This document shows, one piece after another, positions 41,149 through 49,761 of a stretch of 64,000 bases of DNA (positions are counted from its first letter, which is position 1; every line of letters begins with the position of its first letter). The notes under the pieces are model-generated. The model was not told the DNA's origin and searched no databases. It worked only from the letters and a program-made list of their open reading frames with translations. The position numbers were made by a program, and so were the translations under genes. Origin of the DNA: Bacillota bacterium. GTDB taxonomy: Bacteria; Bacillota; Clostridia; Christensenellales; Aristaeellaceae. The DNA is taken from positions 62,001-126,000 of the forward strand of contig JAEZHM010000068.1 in assembly GCA_023416585.1 (NCBI GenBank), written 5' to 3'.

Positions 41149-42417
41149 CTATCTTTTGCAGATCCTGTTTGTACCCATATAGGGAATCAACACCTCGGGA
41201 ATGGTCACCGTCCCATCCTCATTTTGGAAGTTTTCCAGAATGGCGGCCACGGTACGGCCCACGGCCACGCCGCTGCCATTTAAGGTATGGGTAAACTGCG
41301 GCTTATCCTTTACCGATTCCTTATAACGGATGCCTGCCCGGCGCGCCTGGAAATCCTCACAGTTGGAGCAGCTGGAAATCTCCACATACCGGTTGTAGCT
41401 GGGCATCCACACCTCGATGTCATACGTTTTTGCGGCGGAAAAACCCATGTCCCCGGTGCTTAGGCAAACCACCCGATAAGGCAGGCCCAAAAGCTTTAAC
41501 ACCTTTTCCGCCTCATCCGTCATGCTCTCCAGTTCCTCATAGCTTTGTTCCGGCTTTGTGACCTTTATAAGTTCCACCTTGTTGAACTGGTGCTGTCGGA
41601 TAAGGCCCCTGGTATCCCGCCCAGCGCTGCCGGCTTCAGCCCTGAAACATGTGGAATAGGCGCAATGGCGTATGGGCAATTGAGCCCCGTCCAGGATCAT
41701 ATCACGGTACATGTTGGTGACAGGCACCTCAGCAGTGGGGATCATAAACGTATCCTGGTCCACCTTATAGGCGTCCTCTTCAAACTTGGGCAATTGCCCC
41801 GTGCCCGTCATGCTGGCGCGGCTGACCATATAGGGCGGATACACCTCGTCATACCCCGCCTCCACATGGGTGTTCAGGAAAAAGTTGATGATTGCCCGCT
41901 CCAGCCGTGCGCCAAGGCCGCGGTAGAAGGTGAACCTGGCGCCGGATACCTTGGCGGCGGTATCAAAATCCAGGATGCCAAGATCTGTGCCGATGTCCCA
42001 ATGAGGCTTGGGCTCCCATGGGAAAACACGGGGTGTTCCCCAGCGGCGCTGCTCTACGTTTTCCTTTTCGTCGCGTCCCACCGGCACGCTTTCGTGGGGG
42101 ATGTTGGGCACGGTGAGCATAAACTGCTCCATTTCCTCATCCAGCGCCTTTACCTTATCATCCAGCGCTGCGATTTCATCGCCCACACGCTTCATTTCTT
42201 CCATGATGGGCTGGGCGTCGCCCCCTGCGCGCTTGATGGCGGCAATCTCCTTGCTGGCTTCATTGCGGCGGTTTTTCAGGTTTTCAGACTGAGCCATCAA
42301 CGCCCGGCGCTTTTCATCCGCCTGCAAAAAGCTGTCCAGGGGAATGTTCTTGCCCCGTTTTGTAAGGGCGTCGGTCAAAATTTCCGGGTTTTGCCTGATT
42401 TTTCGTAGGTCCAGCAT
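41149..42417 (-). CDS. serS: Seryl-tRNA synthetase
   Basis: Charges tRNA-Ser with serine. The 422-residue class II enzyme has an N-terminal coiled-coil arm ([20 protein letters not shown] onward) that contacts the long tRNA-Ser arm, and class II motifs 2 and 3 as [21 protein letters not shown] and [25 protein letters not shown] lies 9 nt before the ATG. A T-box leader controls it. Confidence 0.97.
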   Translation of the reverse strand: MLDLRKIRQNPEILTDALTKRGKNIPLDSFLQADEKRRALMAQSENLKNRRNEASKEIAAIKRAGGDAQPIMEEMKRVGDEIAALDDKVKALDEEMEQFMLTVPNIPHESVPVGRDEKENVEQRRWGTPRVFPWEPKPHWDIGTDLGILDFDTAAKVSGARFTFYRGLGARLERAIINFFLNTHVEAGYDEVYPPYMVSRASMTGTGQLPKFEEDAYKVDQDTFMIPTAEVPVTNMYRDMILDGAQLPIRHCAYSTCFRAEAGSAGRDTRGLIRQHQFNKVELIKVTKPEQSYEELESMTDEAEKVLKLLGLPYRVVCLSTGDMGFSAAKTYDIEVWMPSYNRYVEISSCSNCEDFQARRAGIRYKESVKDKPQFTHTLNGSGVAVGRTVAAILENFQNEDGTVTIPEVLIPYMGTNRICKR

Positions 42418-42483
42418 GATACTTACCTCCCTGCGGCCTGGCCGCGTCGTTTATGCCGGATGTACGGGGATATTCCGGCCGAA

Positions 42484-42715
42484 TAAAAAAAGCCGTCCCT
42501 TTTCAGTGTTGCCACCGAAAGGGACGGACGAATCCGCGTTGCCACCCCGATTGGATGCAGATTTTGCATCCCACTCGCCGCGCTGTATGGGGCGCACCCC
42601 GCGGCCGTTCGCCGCCGGCTCCCGGATGGATAGTCTGCTTTCGTACCGCCTCGCACCGGCCGGCGGCTCTCTTACATCAAAAAGCAGGCATGGTCCGTTC
42701 ATGGCCGTTTTGGAT
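42484..42715 (-). promoter_or_regulatory. T-box riboswitch leader of serS
   Basis: Uncharged tRNA-sensing leader between the promoter and serS. The T-box core GGGTGGCAACGCGG (42534-42547 on the plus strand, reversed) is followed by a terminator: stem CCGTCCCTTT/AAAGGGACGG (42493-42502, 42518-42527) and seven T. The terminator loop contains a second GGTGGCAAC. I could not fix the specifier codon by eye; tRNA-Ser is inferred from the gene. Confidence 0.88.
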
Positions 42716-42722
42716 TGGCCCT

Positions 42723-42751
42723 ATTATAGGCAATCGGCATTCATTTTGCAA
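42723..42751 (-). promoter_or_regulatory. Promoter of serS
   Basis: Minus strand: TTGCAA (42746-42751) and a perfect TATAAT (42723-42728) with a 17-nt spacer, upstream of the T-box. Confidence 0.85.
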
Positions 42752-42758
42752 GGGTTTT

Positions 42759-43544
42759 TTATTCTTTGCCCTTATCCTTCCACTTGTTCAGAAAAAAGTC
42801 ATCCAAAAGCGATCCGTCCAGAAAAGGTAAAAGCGGCAGAATCTTGGAAAAGCCATATTTCTCAACACACTGGGCTGCCGTCTCCGTCAGCTTTTCCTTG
42901 CCCAGGAAGGGAGCCAGAGGAACCAAATCCATAACGCCGCCTTCCATCAATACGCGATCCGCCAGGCTTTCGATGCTTTCCTGGCTTAAAAAAGGCGCTG
43001 CCATAATGACCTTCTTGATATCCAACCCATCCCCAAGCACCTGCTGCACGCATTCGTCCACTGCGGCCTGGCTTAAAAACGGCAGCAGCCCCATAAGGGA
43101 TTCAAAAGACCTGTCCCGCCTGACCGCGTCCAGGGCAAGGGAGTCCAGCGCACTTTCGCTCAAAAACGGCGCGGCCCTCACAAGGTCTTTCAAATTAATA
43201 TCTGCATGAACGCTTTCCCATAACTTTTCTGCCTGCTTAGGCTTCACCATTGGGGCCATCTCCAGAAATTCTTCCGCTGTCAATTCTTCTTCAATGGGCT
43301 CTTCCCTGATGATCTTTTTCACCACCTGGGCGCCTTTTTTACTGCCCAGCAATTCGTCGATTGTCACGCCGAATATGTCCGCCAGTTCGTTAAGCTTCGA
43401 AATATCGGGCATGGTCTGCCCACGCTCCCAATTGCTTACAGCCTGAAAGCTGATATTCAATTTATCTGCCAGTTCCATTTGGGTCATGTTCTTTTCTTTG
43501 CGCAAATTGGATATGGTTTTGCCTACCTTCATCATGTCAAACAT
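42759..43544 (-). CDS. XRE-family regulator with six PFL helical repeats
   Basis: Protein of 261 residues: an XRE helix-turn-helix (VGKTISNLRKEKNMTQMELA, residues 7-26) and then about six copies of a 28-29-residue unit (about 96-255) starting with APFL or LPFL, e.g. AAPFLSQESIESLADRVL. The repeats look like a helical solenoid for ligand or protein binding. GGGAG lies 7 nt before the ATG. It follows the 55-aa gene by 15 nt. The target and signal are unknown. Confidence 0.85.
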   Translation of the reverse strand: MFDMMKVGKTISNLRKEKNMTQMELADKLNISFQAVSNWERGQTMPDISKLNELADIFGVTIDELLGSKKGAQVVKKIIREEPIEEELTAEEFLEMAPMVKPKQAEKLWESVHADINLKDLVRAAPFLSESALDSLALDAVRRDRSFESLMGLLPFLSQAAVDECVQQVLGDGLDIKKVIMAAPFLSQESIESLADRVLMEGGVMDLVPLAPFLGKEKLTETAAQCVEKYGFSKILPLLPFLDGSLLDDFFLNKWKDKGKE

Positions 43545-43559
43545 AAAGACACTCCCATT

Positions 43560-43727
43560 TTATCTGATTCCGTTGCTTTTAAACCAATGATCCAGCATTA
43601 ATTGATCATTCAGCACCTTCCAGCCGTATATCTCCTTCCGCTGAATAGGCACCAGATACTTTTCTTTTTTTGGCCGCGGTTTTTTGAATTTTTTCCTGAA
43701 CCTTAACATGCATTTAAGCCAGCCCAT
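43560..43727 (-). CDS. Short basic protein of unknown function
   Basis: Protein of 55 residues, very basic in its first half (MLRFRKKFKKPRPKKEKYLV) with a C-terminal YGWKVLNDQLMLDHWFKSNG. ATG 43727 has GGGGGGAG 6 nt upstream; a longer frame (to 43778) is unsupported. It lies just upstream of the XRE regulator in the same direction, so it could be an antitoxin-like or regulatory partner. I do not recognise a family. Confidence 0.5.
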   Translation of the reverse strand: MGWLKCMLRFRKKFKKPRPKKEKYLVPIQRKEIYGWKVLNDQLMLDHWFKSNGIR

Positions 43728-43853
43728 GCTTTCTCCCCCCCTCATGGCAGGGGAAAAGGCCACTCTTCCCCCCGACACACAGCATAGGGAAAACGCGAAT
43801 CAAAAGCCAGCAAGCATCAGTTGAGTTTGAAATTCAAGCAGTGGTTGAGTTTG

Positions 43854-44711
43854 CTATTTTCTTTTATCCATTAGTCTTCGAAGGGAGAAGATCAAAAGGC
43901 TGATACCATAAAAGGCCGCGGCGCACAGCACGATAGCCGCCCCGGCGGAAGTATTCCAATAAAACGCCAGCACAAGCCCTAAAACACCGCTCATCATGGC
44001 GATCAGCACGCTCAAAAGCGCATGGCTCCTGGCGCTGCGTGCAAGATTCCGCCCGGCGGCAGCTGGGAGGATCAACAGCGCGTTGATCAACAGAACCCCC
44101 ACCCAGCGGATGGAAAGCATCACGGCTACAGCCACCAATATCACAAAGCCATATTCTGTAAGGCGGGTGCGCATGCCCCGGCTCTTTGCCAGGGAAGTGC
44201 TTATGCTGGCCAGCAGTAGTTGGTTGTATATGAAGATCCACGCACCAACGCCAATTATAAGCGCAAGTAAAAGCCACAAAAGATCCTGTGGAGCAACAGC
44301 CAGCACATCGCCGATCAGCAATGAGGAGTACTTGGCAAACCCGCCGCCCCGGGAAAGGATCACAAGCCCCAGCGCAATGCTGGTGCTGGAAAACACGCTG
44401 ATGATGGTATCCACGGAGGTCGTTCCCGTTTGCTTGATGCGGCTGATGAGCAAGGCCCAGATGACGCCGAACACCAGCATGGCAACTAGATCGTTGTGAA
44501 GGCCCAGCACGATGCCAAGACCGATGCCGGTAAGAGCGCTGTGGCCCAGCGCATCGGAAAAAAAGGCCATTCGCTGGTTAACCGCCATGGTGCCCATCAA
44601 GCCCAAAAGGGGTGTCAGAAGCAAAATGGCAAGCAGCGCGTTTTTCATGAACTGAAAAGAAAGGAAGTCAAAAGGGAGCAATGTATCCATTACATGATAT
44701 ACGGTATTCAT
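43854..44711 (-). CDS. Metal ABC transporter permease (ZnuB/MntB family)
   Basis: Integral membrane protein of 285 residues with about eight helices and the family segment FFSDALGHSALTGIGLGI in the second helix region, which includes the substrate-pathway His. Members carry Zn, Mn or Fe together with the ATPase; the metal cannot be told. Its ATG overlaps the ATPase gene by 4 nt. A metal-binding lipoprotein is absent next to it, so it may lie elsewhere. Confidence 0.9.
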   Translation of the reverse strand: MNTVYHVMDTLLPFDFLSFQFMKNALLAILLLTPLLGLMGTMAVNQRMAFFSDALGHSALTGIGLGIVLGLHNDLVAMLVFGVIWALLISRIKQTGTTSVDTIISVFSSTSIALGLVILSRGGGFAKYSSLLIGDVLAVAPQDLLWLLLALIIGVGAWIFIYNQLLLASISTSLAKSRGMRTRLTEYGFVILVAVAVMLSIRWVGVLLINALLILPAAAGRNLARSARSHALLSVLIAMMSGVLGLVLAFYWNTSAGAAIVLCAAAFYGISLLIFSLRRLMDKRK

Positions 44712-45478
44712 GATTTCACCTCCGCGTCCAGCTGCGCTTTGGTGCGTGGGGTTTGAAAAACTTTTTCAAACTCCGGTGAGGAGAATACCTCCTGCGGGCT
44801 GCCCGAGCAAAGCACCTGCCGGTCCAGGAGCACCACGTAATCCGCGTACTTTTCCACCAATGACAGATCATGGCTCACCAGCAGAATGGCCATATGGTGC
44901 TGGGCCCTAAGCTCCAATACTGTATTCAAAAAAAGCGCAAGCCCGTTTTGGTCCACGCCTGACACGGGCTCATCCAGAACGAGAAGGTCTGGGGCGGGCG
45001 TCAGCGCCAGCGCCAGCAGCACCCTTTGCAGTTCGCCGCCAGACAGCTTTCCAAGCTGCGACATAATAAGATCCTCCGCCTTGACCGCCTCCAGGGACTT
45101 TTTTACAACTTCCCTTATTTTTCCGGAGACGCCCAGCCATACCGGGCGGCGCGTAAGTGCGCAAGCCAGAAAATCCTGCACGGTTAAAGGCATCTCCTTG
45201 TCAAAGTCCAGATGCTGAGGGACATAGCCCGTGCGCAGATGGGGAATGTCACGGCCCTGGTGGTCCTCATGGCGGATTCGGCCCGTAAAAGGAATCTCAC
45301 GCATCAGCGCCTTTAAAAGCGTCGTCTTTCCAGCCCCATTCTGGCCGATGAGCGCCGTCAATTGCCCGCAATGGATATGCATTGTCACCTGGGATAAAAT
45401 CGCCTGCCTGTCCCTGACGACGCCCACGTTTTCCAGCGCAATATGGCACAGGCCGCAGCTTTGTTCATGCCGTTCCAT
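44708..45478 (-). CDS. Metal ABC transporter ATP-binding protein
   Basis: ATPase of 256 residues that powers the ABC-3 permease downstream. Walker A is LIGQNGAGKTTLLKALM (residues 40-56), the Q-loop is VPQHLDFD, the signature LSGGELQRVLLALAL and Walker B LLVLDEPVSGVD. AGGAGG lies just before the ATG at 45478. It is the first gene of the pair and starts 13 nt after the metallophosphoesterase stop (45491), so all three may form one leftward operon. Confidence 0.92.
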   Translation of the reverse strand: MERHEQSCGLCHIALENVGVVRDRQAILSQVTMHIHCGQLTALIGQNGAGKTTLLKALMREIPFTGRIRHEDHQGRDIPHLRTGYVPQHLDFDKEMPLTVQDFLACALTRRPVWLGVSGKIREVVKKSLEAVKAEDLIMSQLGKLSGGELQRVLLALALTPAPDLLVLDEPVSGVDQNGLALFLNTVLELRAQHHMAILLVSHDLSLVEKYADYVVLLDRQVLCSGSPQEVFSSPEFEKVFQTPRTKAQLDAEVKS

Positions 45479-45490
45479 GGTTCCTCCTCA

Positions 45491-46189
45491 TTACCGGGAA
45501 TAGACACCGGTGCGGATCTCGTTGATGTACGACTCACGATAGGGCAGGTTCGGATCATTCTCCGCATCCCGAATAGCAGCCTCCAGGTCGTAAGGTACGG
45601 AAACGAGACTTATATCAAGTGGAGCAGGCGTTTTGCCGGGCTTCCCCTGCAAAATGGCATAGCAGGCCCGGTTGACGCCAAGGTTATTGCCCACGCTGCC
45701 GGTATTGAACAAGAAGCCTTTGCTCAGCGTGCGGTGAAACGCCCGGTGGCAGTCGGAATAGCCTACCGCCTGGAATGTATCTCCATCCTTTTCAAACAGC
45801 GTTTCCAGGTTGTCCCGCTCCGCCTGCACAAACAGCAGTTCATCCATCACGGGCCGGCCGTGAATCAGGCGAATATGAAGCCCGCTCATATAAAAGTGAT
45901 GTTCCAGCGGCAGGCTTTTCAGCTTTTCCATCCGATCCTGGCCAAGCATGTTCCAATAATATCCGTCAGCAGGATAATGCTTGTGAGATATGCCTATGTC
46001 CCAATTCCCCGCCAAAATAAGCTGGCACCTCATAAATGCCCAGTCCATGGTGGCAGCGGAGGATGGCCCCTTGCCAACTATATCACCCAGGCAATAAACT
46101 GTTTGAATTTTTCTTGATCTCAAATCCCTTTCCACTGCCATGGTGGCGGGAAGATTGCCGTGCAGGTCGGCCACAAGGGCAATACGCAT
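45491..46189 (-). CDS. Metallophosphoesterase (calcineurin-like)
   Basis: Protein of 232 residues with a two-metal phosphoesterase fold: VADLHGNLPA (Asp7, His9), CLGDIVGKGPSS (second Asp), ILAGNWDIG in place of the usual GNHD, LIHGRP and NTGSVGNNLG. The Trp for His in the GNHD motif and CH in place of GHTH (GYSDCHRAF) are odd, so activity may differ. GGAGGGACCC lies 5 nt before the ATG 46189. Substrates of this group (nucleotides, phosphoproteins) cannot be predicted. Confidence 0.86.
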   Translation of the reverse strand: MRIALVADLHGNLPATMAVERDLRSRKIQTVYCLGDIVGKGPSSAATMDWAFMRCQLILAGNWDIGISHKHYPADGYYWNMLGQDRMEKLKSLPLEHHFYMSGLHIRLIHGRPVMDELLFVQAERDNLETLFEKDGDTFQAVGYSDCHRAFHRTLSKGFLFNTGSVGNNLGVNRACYAILQGKPGKTPAPLDISLVSVPYDLEAAIRDAENDPNLPYRESYINEIRTGVYSR

Positions 46190-46216
46190 GGGTCCCTCCT
46201 GATACTCTTTCAAAAC

Positions 46217-46289
46217 AGTATACCATGTTTTTAGCCGGGCGCATACGCTAAGGAGGAAGGTTGTGGATTTTTCCGGCACATGGTATACT
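46217..46289. promoter_or_regulatory. Divergent promoters with a 12-bp inverted repeat
   Basis: AGTATACCATGT (46217-46228) and its exact inverse ACATGGTATACT (46278-46289) flank 49 bp between the metallophosphoesterase and the HAD-IB gene; each contains an extended -10 (TGGTATACT). The rightward copy has TTGTGG 17 nt upstream (46261-46266). Confidence 0.6.
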
Positions 46290-46325
46290 TTTTAAGAAAT
46301 TTCCACATTTCCGAGGGGGCATACC

Positions 46326-46988
46326 ATGATCCGCCAGGGATTTGCACTTTTTGATCTGGATGGCACCGTCTCAAGCGGTGATTCCATCATGCCCATGATT
46401 AGGTACGCCATCAAAACACGGTTTGCAAGGATGACGCAGTTGCCTCGTGTCTTGCTGGCATTTTTAGGCTATGCGCTGCATTTGTTGAACGATACAAGAG
46501 CCAAGGAAATGTCAATTGCTTTCCTCAAGGGGAAAACCAAGGCACAGGTTCAGGCTTTTGCCGAAGACTTCTGCCGTGATGTGCTTTTAAAACATGTCTA
46601 TAAAGGTGCCAGGGAAGAGATCAAAGCCCGTCGGGAAGAGGGGTTGCGCGTTTTGCTAGTAACGGCTTCCCCAGACTTTTATTTGCAGCCCCTTATAAGG
46701 GAACTCCAATTAGATGGCATTATAGGCACCCGAGCCGACATCACACCGGAAGGAATCTACACGGGCCGCATTGCCGGGCTCAATTGCCGGAACCTGGAAA
46801 AGCCCCTGCGCATTGCCGAATACCTGGCCGCAAGAGGGTATGAGCTGGATACGGAAAGTTCCTATGCCTATGGCGATTCCGGCCACGACTGGCCAATGAT
46901 GTCCCTTACAAAGAATCCGGTTGCTGTCAATGCAAAAAAAAAGCTACTCCTGCGCTGCGGGGACTGCTGCCGCGTCACGTGGAAATAG
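46326..46988 (+). CDS. HAD-IB family phosphatase (SerB-like)
   Basis: Protein of 220 residues in HAD subfamily IB: motif I FALFDLDGTVSSGDSI with Asp12 and Asp14, a helical cap, VLLVTASPDFYLQPLI with the motif II Ser region, and YGDSGHDWPMMSL (motif IV). Such enzymes split phosphoserine or phospholipid headgroups. GAGGGGG lies about 7 nt before the ATG. The substrate is uncertain and the serB name is not justified. Confidence 0.85.
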   Translation: MIRQGFALFDLDGTVSSGDSIMPMIRYAIKTRFARMTQLPRVLLAFLGYALHLLNDTRAKEMSIAFLKGKTKAQVQAFAEDFCRDVLLKHVYKGAREEIKARREEGLRVLLVTASPDFYLQPLIRELQLDGIIGTRADITPEGIYTGRIAGLNCRNLEKPLRIAEYLAARGYELDTESSYAYGDSGHDWPMMSLTKNPVAVNAKKKLLLRCGDCCRVTWK

Positions 46989-47036
46989 CGTTGCCGTTTT
47001 GTGAAATGATTAACTTATCGAATTATACGGAAATCA

Positions 47037-47066
47037 TTGACAATCGTGTGATGAAACCGATATACT
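47037..47066 (+). promoter_or_regulatory. Promoter of the DUF1874 gene
   Basis: TTGACA (47037-47042) and TATACT (47061-47066) with an 18-nt spacer, 106 nt before the coding start. A terminator lies between it and the gene. Confidence 0.75.
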
Positions 47067-47100
47067 GGTCATAGAAAAACAGGAAATGAATAGTTCTTAT

Positions 47101-47130
47101 ATAGCGGCGAATTTGGGTTCCGCTATTTTT
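47101..47130 (+). terminator. Leader terminator before the DUF1874 gene
   Basis: Stem ATAGCGG/CCGCTAT (47101-47107, 47120-47126) with TTTTT after it, downstream of the promoter and before the gene. It could attenuate the gene or end a ~60-nt small RNA. I see no aptamer I can name. Confidence 0.6.
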
Positions 47131-47171
47131 GTATTACCCAATTACCAAGAACAAGGAAAGGAAGGGTACAC

Positions 47172-47555
47172 ATGGAAAGTAATCATTCCCGTCCGCTTTT
47201 GCTCCTGGACAATTCCAGTATGACCAATGTGCTGGGAGAGGGCGAATTTTCCTGCCGCAACATGACGTTTGACGAGACCAGGGCCATATTGGAGATGTTT
47301 GAGGAAAATGAGGTACGAAAAGGCTTCATCAATACCCACATAGAGCATATCATCTTTGGATATCTGGGCATTGCGCAGCGGAATTATAAGTTCGAAGAAG
47401 TACACCACATGGCCATTGGGCAGGAAGCGTTGGTATTCAAGCTGTACGTAACCCCTTCTGAAACGCAGCCAATCATTCAATCAGAGGATGGCGTGGAAGC
47501 CAAGAAGATTCAAAACGTATACGTCTACTGCCAATATGTAACCCGGGTGAAATAA
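47172..47555 (+). CDS. DUF1874 (YddF / ring-nuclease family) protein
   Basis: Protein of 127 residues that resembles DUF1874: LLLLDNSSMTNVLGEGEFSC near the N-terminus, MTFDETRAILEM, then GFINTHIEHIIFGYLGI and QEALVFKLYVTP. This family includes YddF of the ICEBs1 element, the STIV B116 and SIRV gp29 viral proteins, and Crn2/AcrIII-1, which cleave cyclic tetra-adenylate. The catalytic His of the ring nucleases sits in a GHEATA-like stretch that aligns with His56 here (INTHIEH). The alignment is by eye. GGAAGG lies 7 nt before the ATG. No CRISPR genes are nearby. Confidence 0.6.
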   Translation: MESNHSRPLLLLDNSSMTNVLGEGEFSCRNMTFDETRAILEMFEENEVRKGFINTHIEHIIFGYLGIAQRNYKFEEVHHMAIGQEALVFKLYVTPSETQPIIQSEDGVEAKKIQNVYVYCQYVTRVK

Positions 47556-47567
47556 ATCCATTTAAAA

Positions 47568-47590
47568 AAATCCAGCATACGGCTGGATTT
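47568..47590. terminator. Bidirectional terminator between DUF1874 and CotH genes
   Basis: Stem AAATCCAGC/GCTGGATTT with a 5-nt loop and runs of A and T on either side, between convergent genes. Confidence 0.7.
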
Positions 47591-47621
47591 TTAAGTTTGC
47601 TCTTTTTTTATAGCGCCTGCA

Positions 47622-49343
47622 TTACTCCAGAGGCCAGTTTTCATCAAGAAAGGCCATTCGCCCACTTAAAAAGTATTTTAAATAAGCAATATTTTCAGGG
47701 TAGTTCTTGCCCGTTTTCACAAGTCTCTGGGTGGTGTTAAACAGCTGCCAGCGGGTAAAGTTCATGGCAGCGGACGCTTCCATTACCTCTGCATACTCGT
47801 CCAGGGAAAGCACCATGCCCGTAGGATCCTTTTCCATTCCCAGCAGCACACGGATGGCCGGGACAAAGCACTCGTGATAGATTTGAACGACCCTCTGATA
47901 AAAGTCATCCTGTGCGTAAAGTGCGGGAAACCAGTAAAAGCCCATGCCTCGATCCTTGTTGGCAGAGAAGCCTGTAGGGATTTTTATCGATTTCGACCGC
48001 TCACTTTCGAAGTTTCCAAAGGCGATATCATAGTCCCATACAGGCCCGGCAAAAAAACGTGTGCTCTCATCATCCACAGGTTTATATAGAAAGAAGCTGG
48101 TACGGTTGGCATCGAAATTCTTGGATATTTCTTCGAGAATATATTTTTTCACCAGGGAATCCAAATCCGCAAGTTCCGTATAGTGCTTACCGCTTTTAGG
48201 ATCAATGCCGTCCTTGGAAAAAATAGCATTTTCAAAGGACTGAATGATGGCGCTGATATAATCCGCCTGGGCCTTGGACACATGCTCAGGCTCCTTGATA
48301 ACGACGGGGAGGGCTTTTTTCGTTATGAACCCGCTCACTTCAGGCGTGTAGCGGTGGGGCTTCTCCAGTTCCAGCAAATAGCCCCCGGTGATGTCCTCTG
48401 GATTATTGGGAATTTGAAAACCCTTACTCCTGCCGGTAAGCTGCATGTCCGTGCCGTAGGACCGGTACTTGTCCAAAGGCTTTTCATTAACCGCCTCGGT
48501 GGCCTTTTCAAGATCGGTGATATCGACGCGGGTGTCCCTTATCTCCACCTTCTCGCATAAAAGATAGGAACCCCGGTAATTGTTGTTGATGTACAGGTCA
48601 ACGGCCTGTGATTTTGACGTATAGGGGAGCCCGGCGGCCTGGGCCATGGCGAAGGCGATCTTGTTGCGTAATAGGGAGTTATCCTCATAGTTAGCCAGCA
48701 GGATCCAGGTCTTTGCCTTTCCCATACCATACAGGTCGAAAGAATTATTCAGTTTGATCTGGTAAGGCTTTTTCGGGTAGGCGAATGTGGAATTACCGCG
48801 GCACTTTATTTGATCCAGAGATCCCTTCAATGAAATGGTGCCGTCGGGATCGAGGAGGACCATATTTCCCGTTTCCTCATAATCCTTGCTGGAATGTATT
48901 TTTCGAAAATTTCCGGATTCTGTGGAAATAAACATGGCCGGCACCTTTTCAGACTGCATGACCACCATGGTATAGCGGCTTCCCGCGTCGAGGATGATTT
49001 CCGTACCCGGCTTTAAAAAATCTGCTTTATCGCCGCTTGCAATGGTTTTTCCGCCCGCGTCAATGCTTTTGGCAGCCGATTTGAACCATATCCTCATCTT
49101 GGACAAATCCGCTCCGGCAGGCAGAAACAAATAAGATTTCCGCGTTAATGTGCTGTACCACCAATGGATGGAATCGTCCGGCACATTTTCCACATTCCCG
49201 GATGACTGTTCATTTTCATAAACCGCCCCGGTCACCCACAGATCGGTGATTTTCGCGGCTTGCGCAGCCAAAGGAAACATAAGCAGCAGCGGCAAAATAA
49301 TGAGCATTTTTCGAAGCATAAAAATATGTGGCACCCCCATCAT
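47622..49343 (-). CDS. CotH-family kinase-like exported protein
   Basis: Protein of 573 residues with a signal peptide and a CotH kinase fold: GNSTFAYPKKPYQIKLN, WILLANYEDNSLLRNKIAF, NNNYRGSYLLCEKVEI (a typical CotH strand), and GPVWDYDIAFGNFES with the metal-binding DxD-like Asp pair near residue 440. CotH of Bacillus phosphorylates spore coat proteins; outside Bacillus, extracellular protein kinase roles have been proposed. ATG choice among several Met at the start is unsure; 49343 is used. It is alone on its strand between DUF1874 and leuS. Confidence 0.85.
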   Translation of the reverse strand: MMGVPHIFMLRKMLIILPLLLMFPLAAQAAKITDLWVTGAVYENEQSSGNVENVPDDSIHWWYSTLTRKSYLFLPAGADLSKMRIWFKSAAKSIDAGGKTIASGDKADFLKPGTEIILDAGSRYTMVVMQSEKVPAMFISTESGNFRKIHSSKDYEETGNMVLLDPDGTISLKGSLDQIKCRGNSTFAYPKKPYQIKLNNSFDLYGMGKAKTWILLANYEDNSLLRNKIAFAMAQAAGLPYTSKSQAVDLYINNNYRGSYLLCEKVEIRDTRVDITDLEKATEAVNEKPLDKYRSYGTDMQLTGRSKGFQIPNNPEDITGGYLLELEKPHRYTPEVSGFITKKALPVVIKEPEHVSKAQADYISAIIQSFENAIFSKDGIDPKSGKHYTELADLDSLVKKYILEEISKNFDANRTSFFLYKPVDDESTRFFAGPVWDYDIAFGNFESERSKSIKIPTGFSANKDRGMGFYWFPALYAQDDFYQRVVQIYHECFVPAIRVLLGMEKDPTGMVLSLDEYAEVMEASAAMNFTRWQLFNTTQRLVKTGKNYPENIAYLKYFLSGRMAFLDENWPLE

Positions 49344-49486
49344 AACAACTTTCCAGCCGGCGAAAGGAATGCCACCTATCCCCTGCCCTGTTGGAATATT
49401 ATACCATCACCAGCTGCTCCCCTCAAGCCAAATGCGCGAAGTTTTACAATTGCAAATTTCCATATCAAGCATGACTGCTTTACCCC

Positions 49487-49514
49487 TTTACAAAACAAGA
49501 GGTTGTGATATACT
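49487..49514 (+). promoter_or_regulatory. Promoter of leuS
   Basis: TTTACA (49487-49492) and TATACT (49509-49514) with a 16-nt spacer, just before the T-box leader. Confidence 0.65.
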
Positions 49515-49520
49515 GGAAGC

Positions 49521-49745
49521 AAGTTTTGGCAATGAAGGAGAATGCTTTCCCGGCGCTTAAGAGAGCCGCCCGGCAGGTGAAAGGGCGGAAGCAGAAGGGA
49601 AGGCCCCTCGCTCTGGAGCCACCATACGGCGGGAAGCGCCCGATACAGCGCATCAAGTGGCCGGATAGCAAGTTCGGCAAGCAAAGTGGTACCGCGGAAC
49701 AATGCGTTTCGTCTTTGTAAAAAGGCGAAGCGCTTTTTTAGCGGA
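49521..49745 (+). promoter_or_regulatory. T-box riboswitch leader of leuS
   Basis: Leader with the T-box core AAGTGGTACCGCGGAA (49684-49699) and a terminator of 13 bp (49704-49716 / 49721-49733) with TTTTTT, immediately before the ribosome site. It lets uncharged tRNA-Leu turn on leuS. The leucine specifier is not fixed by eye. Confidence 0.92.
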
Positions 49746-49761
49746 AGAAGGAGGAGCACTC

